Below are positions 15,252-22,184 of a DNA stretch of 24,005 nucleotides, one piece after another. A program made the translations under genes and the position numbers. The stretch spans positions 1 to 24,005 of the forward strand of contig JBEAQJ010000163.1 of NCBI GenBank assembly GCA_041163945.1. Reading direction: 5' to 3'. Under the pieces are notes generated by a model. That model worked only from the letters and a program-made list of their open reading frames with translations. It searched no databases and had not been told where the DNA came from. Origin of the DNA: Roseicyclus sp041163945. GTDB taxonomy: Bacteria > Pseudomonadota > Alphaproteobacteria > Rhodobacterales > Rhodobacteraceae. Position 1 is the stretch's first letter. The number at the start of each line of letters is the position of its first letter.

Positions 15252-16925
15252 TCATGCCTTGGGTGGATGCGCGCGGCGGATCACGGGGCTTGCGACCCGA
15301 TCCGAAATCGGCACATCGATCAGCATCGCCCCAGAATCCGCCGCAAAATCCGCGATCAGACCGGGCAGCAGGGCCAGATCGGTCAACCGCACCCCGCCGA
15401 TGCCGAACCCGCGCGCGATGGCCGCCAGATCGGTCTGACCAAAGACGGCGCCCGCATCTGACAGCCCCTCGGCCCTGAGCTTGTGAATTTCCGAGCCATA
15501 GGCGCCATCGTTCAGCGCCACGATCAGGATCTTCAGATTGTGGCGGGCGATGGTTTCCAGCTCCTGCATGTGCATCAAAAGGCTGCCATCCCCATCGAAC
15601 AAAACCGTCGGCCGGTCTGTGCGCGCGGCGGCCACCCCCATGGCAAAGGCCAAGCCGTTGCCGATGGCGCCGAATTCGCGGATGGTCAGGAACCGCGCCT
15701 GCGGGCGCGATGGCATCTGTGCCACGAAATAGGAACAATGCCCCGACGAATTCACCATTTCCCAATCCAGCGGCAACGCCGCCTCAAAAGCGGCGACCGC
15801 GTCGCGTGGATCATGGCGATCCGGCACAGGGTCGAAAACGGCGCTGTCGGCCGGCGCGGTGGCGATCCGCCGGGCCAGGGCTTCGGTTCGCCAGCCCGGA
15901 TCGCGGGGGGCCAACGCGGCCAGCAGCGCCTCGGTGCCCAGCCGCGCATCGGCGCGCAGGTGGCTGTCGGCGGCCACCCGCCCCTGGGCCAAGGCGATCG
16001 GCGCGGTGTCGATCTGCAAGACGCGCGCCTTGGGCCACAACTTGCCGCCATCGGCGTTGTGATGGCTGAGCGAGGTTCCGACAGCGATGATCAGATCGGT
16101 CTCGGCAAAACAGGCGCGCGCGGTTTCGGTGGCGAAACCGCCCGCCACATTCAGATTGAAGCGATGGCCGGCAAACAGCCCCCGCGCGGGCAACGTCGTG
16201 GCCAGAAGCGCCCCCAGATGATCGGCCAAGGCACTGCAAGCCGCCCCTGCGCCGGCTTCGACCGCGCCCAGCCCCGCCATGATCACAACGCGCTCCGCCC
16301 CGGCGACCAGCGCCACAGCGCGCGCCAGATCCGCAGGGTTGGGCGGCATGGGCGATGTGTGCGGCATCAGGCTGACCGATGGCGCCGGCAAGCCCGCCGG
16401 TTCCGCCCAAGCGGCGTTTTGCAGATCGAAGGGAACACCCACCACAACCGGGGCGCGGGTCATGCGCGCCTCGAGGAACGCATCGCGCAAACCATCGGCC
16501 AAACGCGCCGGATGGTGGAGCGCGCGATACGCGGCCCCGGTCGCGGTGACAAACGGGGCTTGATCGATCATCTGGTTGTACCAGGCCGATTTCAGCGGCG
16601 CCTCGCCCGCCAGCACCACCAAGGGTATGCGCGCACGCACCGCCGCGGGCAACGCGGTGGTCAGCTGTGTCAGCCCGGGGCCGCAGGTGACCGTGGCAAA
16701 GCCCACGCCGCCGGTCTTGCGGGCATGCGCCATGGCGGCCGCCACCGCACAATGTTCGTGGCGCACATAGATCATCGGGCAGCCGGTTTCCGCCAGGCGG
16801 GTGGCGAAATTCATGTTCGCATCGCCCAGCAGCGCAAAACAGGCACCCGGCGCTTCGCGCGCCACCACATCGGCCAGGATGTCAAAGGCATGCCGCCCGT
16901 GGCTGGCCCCGCCCATCGTGCCCAT
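15252..16925 (-). CDS. ThDP-dependent enzyme of the acetolactate synthase/decarboxylase superfamily
   Basis: 557 aa with the three usual domains. The N-terminal PYR domain carries the ThDP-activating Glu in VRHEHCAVAAAMAHA (E57) and the TVTCGPGLTQLTTAL segment. The central domain lies about 195-340. The C-terminal PP domain carries the diphosphate/Mg motif FDGDGSLLMHMQELETIARH (GDG 445-447) closed by LNDGAYG (N472). Cofactor residues are complete, so it should be active. Reactions in the family are decarboxylation or carboligation of 2-oxo acids; this one is not a recognisable AHAS, Xsc or glyoxylate carboligase. ATG 16925 shares one base with the stop of the PrpF-like gene (TGATG), so translation is coupled; a second ATG follows at 16916. 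Its neighbours point to a 2-oxo di- or tricarboxylate as substrate. Confidence 0.88.
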   Translation of the reverse strand: MGTMGGASHGRHAFDILADVVAREAPGACFALLGDANMNFATRLAETGCPMIYVRHEHCAVAAAMAHARKTGGVGFATVTCGPGLTQLTTALPAAVRARIPLVVLAGEAPLKSAWYNQMIDQAPFVTATGAAYRALHHPARLADGLRDAFLEARMTRAPVVVGVPFDLQNAAWAEPAGLPAPSVSLMPHTSPMPPNPADLARAVALVAGAERVVIMAGLGAVEAGAGAACSALADHLGALLATTLPARGLFAGHRFNLNVAGGFATETARACFAETDLIIAVGTSLSHHNADGGKLWPKARVLQIDTAPIALAQGRVAADSHLRADARLGTEALLAALAPRDPGWRTEALARRIATAPADSAVFDPVPDRHDPRDAVAAFEAALPLDWEMVNSSGHCSYFVAQMPSRPQARFLTIREFGAIGNGLAFAMGVAAARTDRPTVLFDGDGSLLMHMQELETIARHNLKILIVALNDGAYGSEIHKLRAEGLSDAGAVFGQTDLAAIARGFGIGGVRLTDLALLPGLIADFAADSGAMLIDVPISDRVASPVIRRAHPPKA

Positions 16926-18025
16926 CACCGCGGCATCAGCCCGGGCGGGACCATCGCGTGACCCCGCGCAATCATGCGCGCCGTGCGCACAAGACCCGCC
17001 GATTTCATCACGAAACCCGCCGCGGTCTGATCGTAATCCACCGTCACCTCGATGATGCCCATGGGGTGTTCGATCTTCATCAGCGCCGGCACCTCGTTGG
17101 GAATGACACCCAGACCTTCGGCCACCGTGCCCGGGGTCAGCGTACAGGCCGCAAGGCATTGGCTGCCCGTCACGGCCATCGAGGGGTGGCAATTCCACGG
17201 CATGAAATAGCGCGCCGAAATCGCCCCGCCGTGGCGCGGGGCCGACAGAAGCCCGATCTTGGGCATGACGGATTTGGTCACATCGCCCAAGCCCATGCGC
17301 CGCCCGGCTTCCAGCCGCATCGGTTCCATCCGGGCATAAAGATCCCGGTTGGCATCCAATTCCTCGGCGGTCTCGTAGCCGGTCAGCCCGAAATCGGCCG
17401 CGCGTGCGATCATCATCGGCATGGCCACATCCATCAGCGTGACCTCGATCCCGTCGATCACCTCGCGCGGGGTGCCGGTGGGCAGGAATGCGCCGCAAGA
17501 CGACCCCACCACATCCAGAAACTGCAGCCCCACGGGTGCGGCGGTGCCCGGCACCCCGTCGATCGCGGTGCTGCCTTCATAGCTCACGCGCCCCCCGGGG
17601 GTTTGCACCCGCGCCTCGACCGTCGCACCGGTATTGACGGCGCGGATGCGCACCGGGGTCACACCGTCTTGTGCGGCCACCAATCCCATCTCGATTGCCG
17701 CAGGGCCCACGCCAACAAGGATGTTGCCGCAGGTCGGCTTGAAATCGACCAGCGCTTCGTCCACGGCGACCTGACCGAAAAAATAATCCACATCGATCCC
17801 GGGCTCGTCCGACCGCGACAGCATGGCGACCTTGGTGGTCACGGCAACGCCGCCGCCCAGACCATCGATGTTCTGTGGGTGCCCCGCACCCACCACTGCC
17901 ACCAGAACCCGGGCCAGTGCCTCACGATCCTCGGGCAGGTCGGCGCGGTTGAAATAGGGCCCGCGCGATGTGCCCCCGCGCATGAACACGAAAGGAATGG
18001 CATCTTGATAGAGGGCGTCTGACAT
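16925..18025 (-). CDS. PrpF family isomerase, GalD/LigU-like (second copy)
   Basis: 366 aa. The PrpF fold is indicated by FVFMRGGTSRGPYFNRADLP, QNIDGLGGGVAVTTKVAML with K65, TCGNILVGVGP with C99, and IDGVPGTAAPVGLQF. The Lys/Cys pair proposed for allylic proton transfer in this group is kept (LigU K66/C100 are the near-equivalents). The C-terminal region differs from galD: RYFMPWNCHPSMAVTGSQCL replaces RSFIPHRCHAGIGVF, so substrate specificity may differ. It starts 9 bp after the fused tctAB stop and is coupled to the ThDP gene. It may isomerise a double bond of an imported unsaturated tricarboxylate such as an aconitate- or oxalomesaconate-like acid. That substrate is an inference. Confidence 0.9.
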   Translation of the reverse strand: MSDALYQDAIPFVFMRGGTSRGPYFNRADLPEDREALARVLVAVVGAGHPQNIDGLGGGVAVTTKVAMLSRSDEPGIDVDYFFGQVAVDEALVDFKPTCGNILVGVGPAAIEMGLVAAQDGVTPVRIRAVNTGATVEARVQTPGGRVSYEGSTAIDGVPGTAAPVGLQFLDVVGSSCGAFLPTGTPREVIDGIEVTLMDVAMPMMIARAADFGLTGYETAEELDANRDLYARMEPMRLEAGRRMGLGDVTKSVMPKIGLLSAPRHGGAISARYFMPWNCHPSMAVTGSQCLAACTLTPGTVAEGLGVIPNEVPALMKIEHPMGIIEVTVDYDQTAAGFVMKSAGLVRTARMIARGHAMVPPGLMPR

Positions 18026-18034
18026 GATCGTTTC

Positions 18035-20050
18035 TCAGGTAAAGGGCCAAGGCAGGTCGAAATAGCTTTGCAACAGGCCCGGTGGAAAATCGCGGTTGAG
18101 CAGATCCGCGAAAAACAAGATGAAGCCGATCCCGGCGGCGGCAAACAGCAGCGACATGCGCCAGCCCAGCCCCGCACGCAGGCGGAAAAAGCCCAGGAAA
18201 AACGCCGCCAGCGCGATGATGAAGCCAAACACGCCGGTCAGCGCCAAAAGCCCGAAAAACCACGCCAGCGTCGACCACAGCGAATGGGGCGCCTGCCCAT
18301 CGTCGCCGCCGGCTTCCAGATCGATGAACACATCATCGCTTTCGGGGCGCAGCACCATCCGCACCAGCAAGGCCAGACAGCCCAACAGCGTGACGATGCC
18401 CACCGTCAGCGGAAAGATCTTGTCGCCAAAGCGGCTGACGCCCGCGGCATCCACGGTCGCCACGGCCGCGTAGGCGGTGATGGCGGCCAGAAAGACAAAG
18501 GGCGCGCGCTTGGTGCCGGTGTAGGTTTCGATGTTCTCGCGGATGTTCTTGGATTGGCGGATCCCGATGACGATCGACAGCACCGTCAGCACCAGCAGTG
18601 TCACCGTGATGGGCGAGACCAGGTAATCAAGCCCCGCCTCGAAACTGCGGCGAAAGCGGGCCGATCCGATCTGGGTGGCCATGTTGACGAACTGCTCGGC
18701 CTGTGTCGACAACACGAAACCGATCAAGAAGGCCGGGCGCGAATAATCGAACCGGCGCAGCAAGATACCCACGACCCCCACCACGACCAGCGCGATCAGA
18801 TCGCCAAACGACATGCGCGACTGAAACGCGGCAAAGGCGATCATCATGAACAAGAACGGCGCCAGCAGCGTGAAGCGGATGGTGGTCAGCCGCGCGATCT
18901 GGCCCGACAACAGCACGCATAGCCCCGCCCCCACCACATTGGCGAGCGCCAGCGACCACACGATGGTGTAGGTGATATCCAGATCGTTGCGCACCATCGC
19001 CGGGCCCGGCGACATGCCCAACAGCGCCAGCCCCCCCAGAAACACCGCCATCGACCCCGAACCGGGAATACCGAAGATCAGCGTCGGCACCAGCCCACCG
19101 CCTTCCTTGGCATTGTTCGAGCTTTCGGGCGCGATCACGCCCCGGATATCGCCCTGACCATAGTTTTCGCGGTTCTTCGATGTCTGGACGGCATAGCCAT
19201 AGGCAATCCAATCCACGACCGACCCGCCAAGGCCCGGGATCACGCCCACCGTCACCCCGATGGCGGCACATTTGGTCGACAGCCACTTGTTGGCCCACCA
19301 GTCGCGCACGCCGTCGCTCCAGCCCGCGCCCAGCATGCCCGATTTCGCGATCGCCCGATCCTGCCGCAACAGCGACACCACTTCCGGGATGGCGTAGATG
19401 CCAAGGCCCACGATCACCAGCTGCAAGCCATCGACCAGATAGGGCACATCATAGGTCGACATGCGCAGCGATCCGCCGGCCGGGGCGGCCCCGATGGTGC
19501 CGATCAACAGCCCCAGCCCCGCGGCGACAACCCCTTTCAGCGGGATGCGCCCGGCCAGAATGGCCACCATCGACAGGCCCAGAACCGTGATCATCAACAT
19601 CTCGGGCAGGCCAAAGGCCAAGATCAGGGGGCGGGCCACGAAAATGATCATCGTCAGCGCCATGGCGCCCAGCAGGCCGCCATAAAGCGACGACACGAAG
19701 GCCGCCGACAAGGCCCGCGCCGCCTGCCCCTTTCGCGCCAAGGGAAAGCCGTCAAGCACCGTGGCCTGGCTGGCCGAGCTGCCGGGTATACCCAAAAGAA
19801 CCGACGAAAACGTATCGGATGTGGGGATCACGGCGATCAGGCCGACCATCAGGGCCAACCCCGACACCGGGTCCATCCCGAACATGAAGGGCAAGACCAG
19901 CGACAGCCCCGCGATCCCGCCGAGCCCCGGCAAGACCCCGATCGACAGACCCAACAGCACGCCCGCCACCATGAACATCAAATGCTGCGGTTGCGTGACG
20001 GTCAGCAACGCGTTGCCAAGCGCGGGTAGCGCGATGTTCAGAATTTCCAT
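18035..20050 (-). CDS. tctA: Fused TctA-TctB tricarboxylate transporter permease
   Basis: 671 aa, inner membrane. Residues 1 to about 500 are a TctA large permease: the motif GVLPGLGGIAG (38-48) and its repeat GVIPGLGGSVVDW near 288-300 mark the two inverted halves, with PTSDTFSSVLLGIPGSSASQ between. From about 513 a TctB-like small subunit follows with four hydrophobic helices (FLAAITAYAAVATVDAA, IVTLLGCLALLVRMVL, LAWFFGLLALTGVFGFI, LLFAAAGIGFILFFADLL). TctA alone is about 500 aa and TctB about 150 aa, so this is a one-chain fusion. ATG 20050 has a strong GGGGAGGG ribosome site. It works with the TctC-like binding protein encoded 151 bp upstream, using a cation gradient to import tricarboxylates or other organic acids. 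Confidence 0.92.
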   Translation of the reverse strand: MEILNIALPALGNALLTVTQPQHLMFMVAGVLLGLSIGVLPGLGGIAGLSLVLPFMFGMDPVSGLALMVGLIAVIPTSDTFSSVLLGIPGSSASQATVLDGFPLARKGQAARALSAAFVSSLYGGLLGAMALTMIIFVARPLILAFGLPEMLMITVLGLSMVAILAGRIPLKGVVAAGLGLLIGTIGAAPAGGSLRMSTYDVPYLVDGLQLVIVGLGIYAIPEVVSLLRQDRAIAKSGMLGAGWSDGVRDWWANKWLSTKCAAIGVTVGVIPGLGGSVVDWIAYGYAVQTSKNRENYGQGDIRGVIAPESSNNAKEGGGLVPTLIFGIPGSGSMAVFLGGLALLGMSPGPAMVRNDLDITYTIVWSLALANVVGAGLCVLLSGQIARLTTIRFTLLAPFLFMMIAFAAFQSRMSFGDLIALVVVGVVGILLRRFDYSRPAFLIGFVLSTQAEQFVNMATQIGSARFRRSFEAGLDYLVSPITVTLLVLTVLSIVIGIRQSKNIRENIETYTGTKRAPFVFLAAITAYAAVATVDAAGVSRFGDKIFPLTVGIVTLLGCLALLVRMVLRPESDDVFIDLEAGGDDGQAPHSLWSTLAWFFGLLALTGVFGFIIALAAFFLGFFRLRAGLGWRMSLLFAAAGIGFILFFADLLNRDFPPGLLQSYFDLPWPFT

Positions 20051-20101
20051 GGCGGCGCCCTCCCCTCACCCGCCCTCGGCCGCCCGAGCGCGGGGAATAT
20101 G

Positions 20102-20128
20102 CCCGCCCGCGCGGTGTGCGCGGGCGGG
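20102..20128 (-). other. Perfect 11-bp GC stem-loop between tctC and tctAB
   Basis: Arms cccgcccgcgc (20102-20112) and gcgcgggcggg (20118-20128) are fully complementary around a 5-nt loop, 52 bp upstream of the tctAB start. There is no T-run in the minus-strand direction. It is the second of two tandem hairpins in this gap. Confidence 0.6.
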
Positions 20129-20150
20129 TTTCGCAACATCGCTTGGCACC

Positions 20151-20184
20151 GGGGTCAGGCTGCGGCCCGCCGCCACCTGACCCC
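20151..20184 (-). other. Perfect 9-bp stem-loop directly after tctC
   Basis: Arms ggggtcagg (20151-20159) and cctgacccc (20176-20184) pair fully, and the loop contains a further gcgg/ccgc pairing. It begins 17 nt after the tctC stop. With no T-run it suggests an mRNA-protecting structure or a leaky terminator that would favour tctC mRNA over the permease part. The effect is inferred. Confidence 0.55.
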
Positions 20185-20201
20185 GAACGCCCCCGATGCG
20201 C

Positions 20202-21296
20202 TTACTGCATGGTGACGCCGTAGGCTTCGGCCAGCCAGTCCAGCACGTACTGGCGCGCCTCGTCCGACACGGTGATGGCGGCTTCGTGCGCAACGCGCGC
20301 GGCCGGGCCGATCATCTGCGGATAAACGCCCAATTCGCGCGCCGAAAGCTCGGCGAAATCGGGGCGTGCCAGGATGTCGGCAAAGGCCTTGTTGTACATC
20401 GCCACCACGTCTTGCGATGCGTTGCCCGGCAGATAGACCAGCTTTTGCGCGGCGAACCCGGACACGAAGAACGCTTTCCACGCATCCCAGGCCACGCCCG
20501 AGGTTTCACAGCCCGCGGTCGCTTCGCAGATTTCCTTGAAGGTCGGGATATCGGGGAAGGTCGGATCGCGCACGATATTGCCCGCGTCGTCCAGAATGCC
20601 CCAGCTCATGACCGGCACGGCCAGGTTCTGTTCGACCAGCGGCACCACGTTCGACAGATAGGCCGACGAGGTCTGGTAATCGATGTTGGCCTCGCCGCGT
20701 TCGAACATCAGGCGGCCATCGCCGCGCCCTTCGATCCCGAACACCGGCTCGACCTGCAGGCCCAGCATCTTGAAGGCCAACAGCGGCACCAGGTCGAGCG
20801 TGGTCGCGCCCTGGCTGCCGAAGATGAAGAATTCGCCCTGCAAATCGTCCAGATCGCCGTCGAACCGCGCACCCAGATCGGCGGGCAGATACACCACCCC
20901 GCCCGTGCCCGACGCCAGCACCGGCTGCCAGTCACGATATTCGTAGCGCACGCGCGGATCGCCCAGCAGATAGGGGAACTGGGTCGAACCCGAGGTGCCG
21001 AAAATCAGCGTGCCATCGGCCGTGGTCTGTTCCTGGAACCAGTTGGCCCCGGTGGTCGAACCGCCGCCGGGGCGGTAGCCCACGATGGCCGTCGGCTTGC
21101 CGGGCAGCGCTTCGGCCAGAAGCGGTGCAAAGAAATTCGCCCAACGGGCCGAACCGCCCGATTCCGAGAACGGGATGACGAATTCGACGGTCTTGCCGCT
21201 CAGGTCCTGCGCGGCCACGGGCGCCGCCATGCTCAGCGCCACGGCCGAAGCCGCAAGAAATGCCGCGCCCGCGCGCGGGGTCTTGATCTTGGTCAT
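20202..21296 (-). CDS. tctC: TctC-like periplasmic substrate-binding protein
   Basis: 364 aa, the likely extracytoplasmic receptor for the TctAB permease. ATG 21296 is preceded by GGGAGGAAG and starts a signal peptide (KIKTPRAGAAFLAASAVALSMAAPVAAQ, shown only in part as AAFLAASAVALSMAAPVAAQ) cut near residue 29-30. The mature protein starts TVEFVIPFSESGGSARW and has GYRPGGGSTTGANWF, DGTLIFGTSGSTQFPYLL and the C-terminal LSARELGVYPQM. It follows the tripartite tricarboxylate receptor plan but is diverged and longer than the usual 320-330 aa. A Cys pair (EICEATAGCETSG) may form a disulfide. An in-frame ATG at 21356 would place extra residues before the signal and has no ribosome site. It is the first gene of the minus-strand operon, opposite tctD. 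Confidence 0.88.
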   Translation of the reverse strand: MTKIKTPRAGAAFLAASAVALSMAAPVAAQDLSGKTVEFVIPFSESGGSARWANFFAPLLAEALPGKPTAIVGYRPGGGSTTGANWFQEQTTADGTLIFGTSGSTQFPYLLGDPRVRYEYRDWQPVLASGTGGVVYLPADLGARFDGDLDDLQGEFFIFGSQGATTLDLVPLLAFKMLGLQVEPVFGIEGRGDGRLMFERGEANIDYQTSSAYLSNVVPLVEQNLAVPVMSWGILDDAGNIVRDPTFPDIPTFKEICEATAGCETSGVAWDAWKAFFVSGFAAQKLVYLPGNASQDVVAMYNKAFADILARPDFAELSARELGVYPQMIGPAARVAHEAAITVSDEARQYVLDWLAEAYGVTMQ

Positions 21297-21377
21297 GTCT
21301 TCCTCCCTATGCCCGCGCGGGCCCGATGGGGACGCGCGGCTTTGTTCAAGGCGCAATCAACGCTTGATGGCGCGTTC

Positions 21378-21406
21378 TTGACTTGCGAAGCTTGCGCCAA
21401 GCTTAC
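21378..21406 (+). promoter_or_regulatory. Possible tctD promoter
   Basis: TTGACT (21378-21383) is a good -35, and GCTTAC (21401-21406) after 17 bp is a poor -10. The palindrome at 21388-21404 fills the spacer, as in promoters controlled by a bound regulator. A clear leftward promoter for tctC was not found in the same 210-bp gap. Confidence 0.35.
21388..21404. promoter_or_regulatory. Palindrome AAGCTTGCGCCAAGCTT, candidate TctD operator
   Basis: This is a perfect 7-bp inverted repeat around a 3-bp centre in the tctC-tctD divergent region, with an overlapping direct repeat CTTGCG just to its left. Its place between the two transcription units fits a site for the OmpR-type regulator TctD, although such regulators more often bind direct repeats. 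Confidence 0.45.
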
Positions 21407-21432
21407 GGGGACCGAATTTTTGGTTCGGCCCC
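21407..21432 (+). other. Stem-loop in the tctD leader
   Basis: GGGG-a-CCGAA (21407-21416) pairs with TTCGGCCCC (21424-21432), with one bulged A and a 7-nt T-rich loop. It lies about 75 bp upstream of tctD. It may be part of the leader RNA or a second protein site. Confidence 0.3.
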
Positions 21433-21506
21433 CAGCATGACATCGTGGCGGGGCCCAGGGGCGCAACAATCGCCCCGCCATTGCCGGGCACAAGGGGGAA
21501 TGCGCC

Positions 21507-22184
21507 ATGCGGATCGTGCTGGTCGAAGATCATGACAGCGTGTCCAAGGGCATCGCCTACCGGATGCAGGATCTGGGTCATTCGGTCGATGTGATTGCCG
21601 ATGGCCTGGCCGCCGATCAGCACCTGCGCTGCGGTGGCGGCGATCTGGTGATCCTCGACATCAACCTGCCGGGCATGGATGGGCTGGCCATTCTGCGCGC
21701 CATGCGCCAACGCGGCGACGAACGCCCGGTGCTGTTGTTGACGGCGCGCGCCGAAACCCATGACCGGGTCCGCGGTCTGGATGCAGGGGCCGATGACTAT
21801 CTGGTCAAGCCCTTCGAGATGGACGAATTGGAAGCGAGGGTGCGCGCCCTGGCGCGGCGCCAACCAAGGCCCTTGCGCCGCCAGATCCTGATGGGGGTGC
21901 TCGCACTCGATCTGGATGCGCGCGAGGTGACGGCCGATGGCACACCCTTGGCCCTGCCCCGGCGCGAGGTCAGCTTGCTGGAGGTTCTGATCGCCGCCCA
22001 AGGCCGCACCGTCAGCAAGAACGATCTGATCGACCACATCTACGGCACCGGCGCCGATATCGAGGAAGGCGCCATCGAGGTGCATATTTCGCGCCTGCGC
22101 AAACGGCTGAAAGACCACGGGCTGACCATCCGGGTGGCGCGCGGGCTGGGTTATGCCCTGATCCCCGACAAGGGCGCGGCATGA
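21507..22184 (+). CDS. tctD: OmpR-family response regulator, TctD-like
   Basis: 225 aa. The receiver domain (1-115) has acidic E7-D8, phospho-acceptor D51 in VILDINLPGMDG, T79 and K101 in YLVKPF. The winged-helix DNA-binding domain (about 125-220) has RREVSLLEVLIAAQGRTVSK and ends with IEVHISRLRKRLKDHG and VARGLGYAL. ATG 21507 follows an AAGGGGGAA ribosome site. The stop overlaps the start of the sensor kinase gene (ATGA). By position it should control the divergent tctC operon in response to an external organic acid; in Salmonella and Pseudomonas relatives, TctD activates tct genes. Direct evidence for the ligand is absent. Confidence 0.92.
   Translation: MRIVLVEDHDSVSKGIAYRMQDLGHSVDVIADGLAADQHLRCGGGDLVILDINLPGMDGLAILRAMRQRGDERPVLLLTARAETHDRVRGLDAGADDYLVKPFEMDELEARVRALARRQPRPLRRQILMGVLALDLDAREVTADGTPLALPRREVSLLEVLIAAQGRTVSKNDLIDHIYGTGADIEEGAIEVHISRLRKRLKDHGLTIRVARGLGYALIPDKGAA

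Noticed and set aside
14480..16925. Sulfonate degradation (ThDP enzyme as Xsc plus TauE sulfite exporter)
   Set aside because: The ThDP enzyme does not show the Xsc N-terminal pattern, no phosphotransacetylase is nearby, and the PrpF and Tct genes point to organic acids.
15483..18022. Two long plus-strand open frames (15483-16961 and 16958-18022) opposite the ThDP and PrpF genes
   Set aside because: No known domains and a His/Arg/Gln/Gly-rich composition; the minus strand carries clear enzyme motifs.
20102..20128. Rho-independent terminator ending tctC transcription
   Set aside because: The stem is strong, but no U-tract follows in the minus direction; the T's on the other side would only serve plus-strand transcription, where no gene ends.
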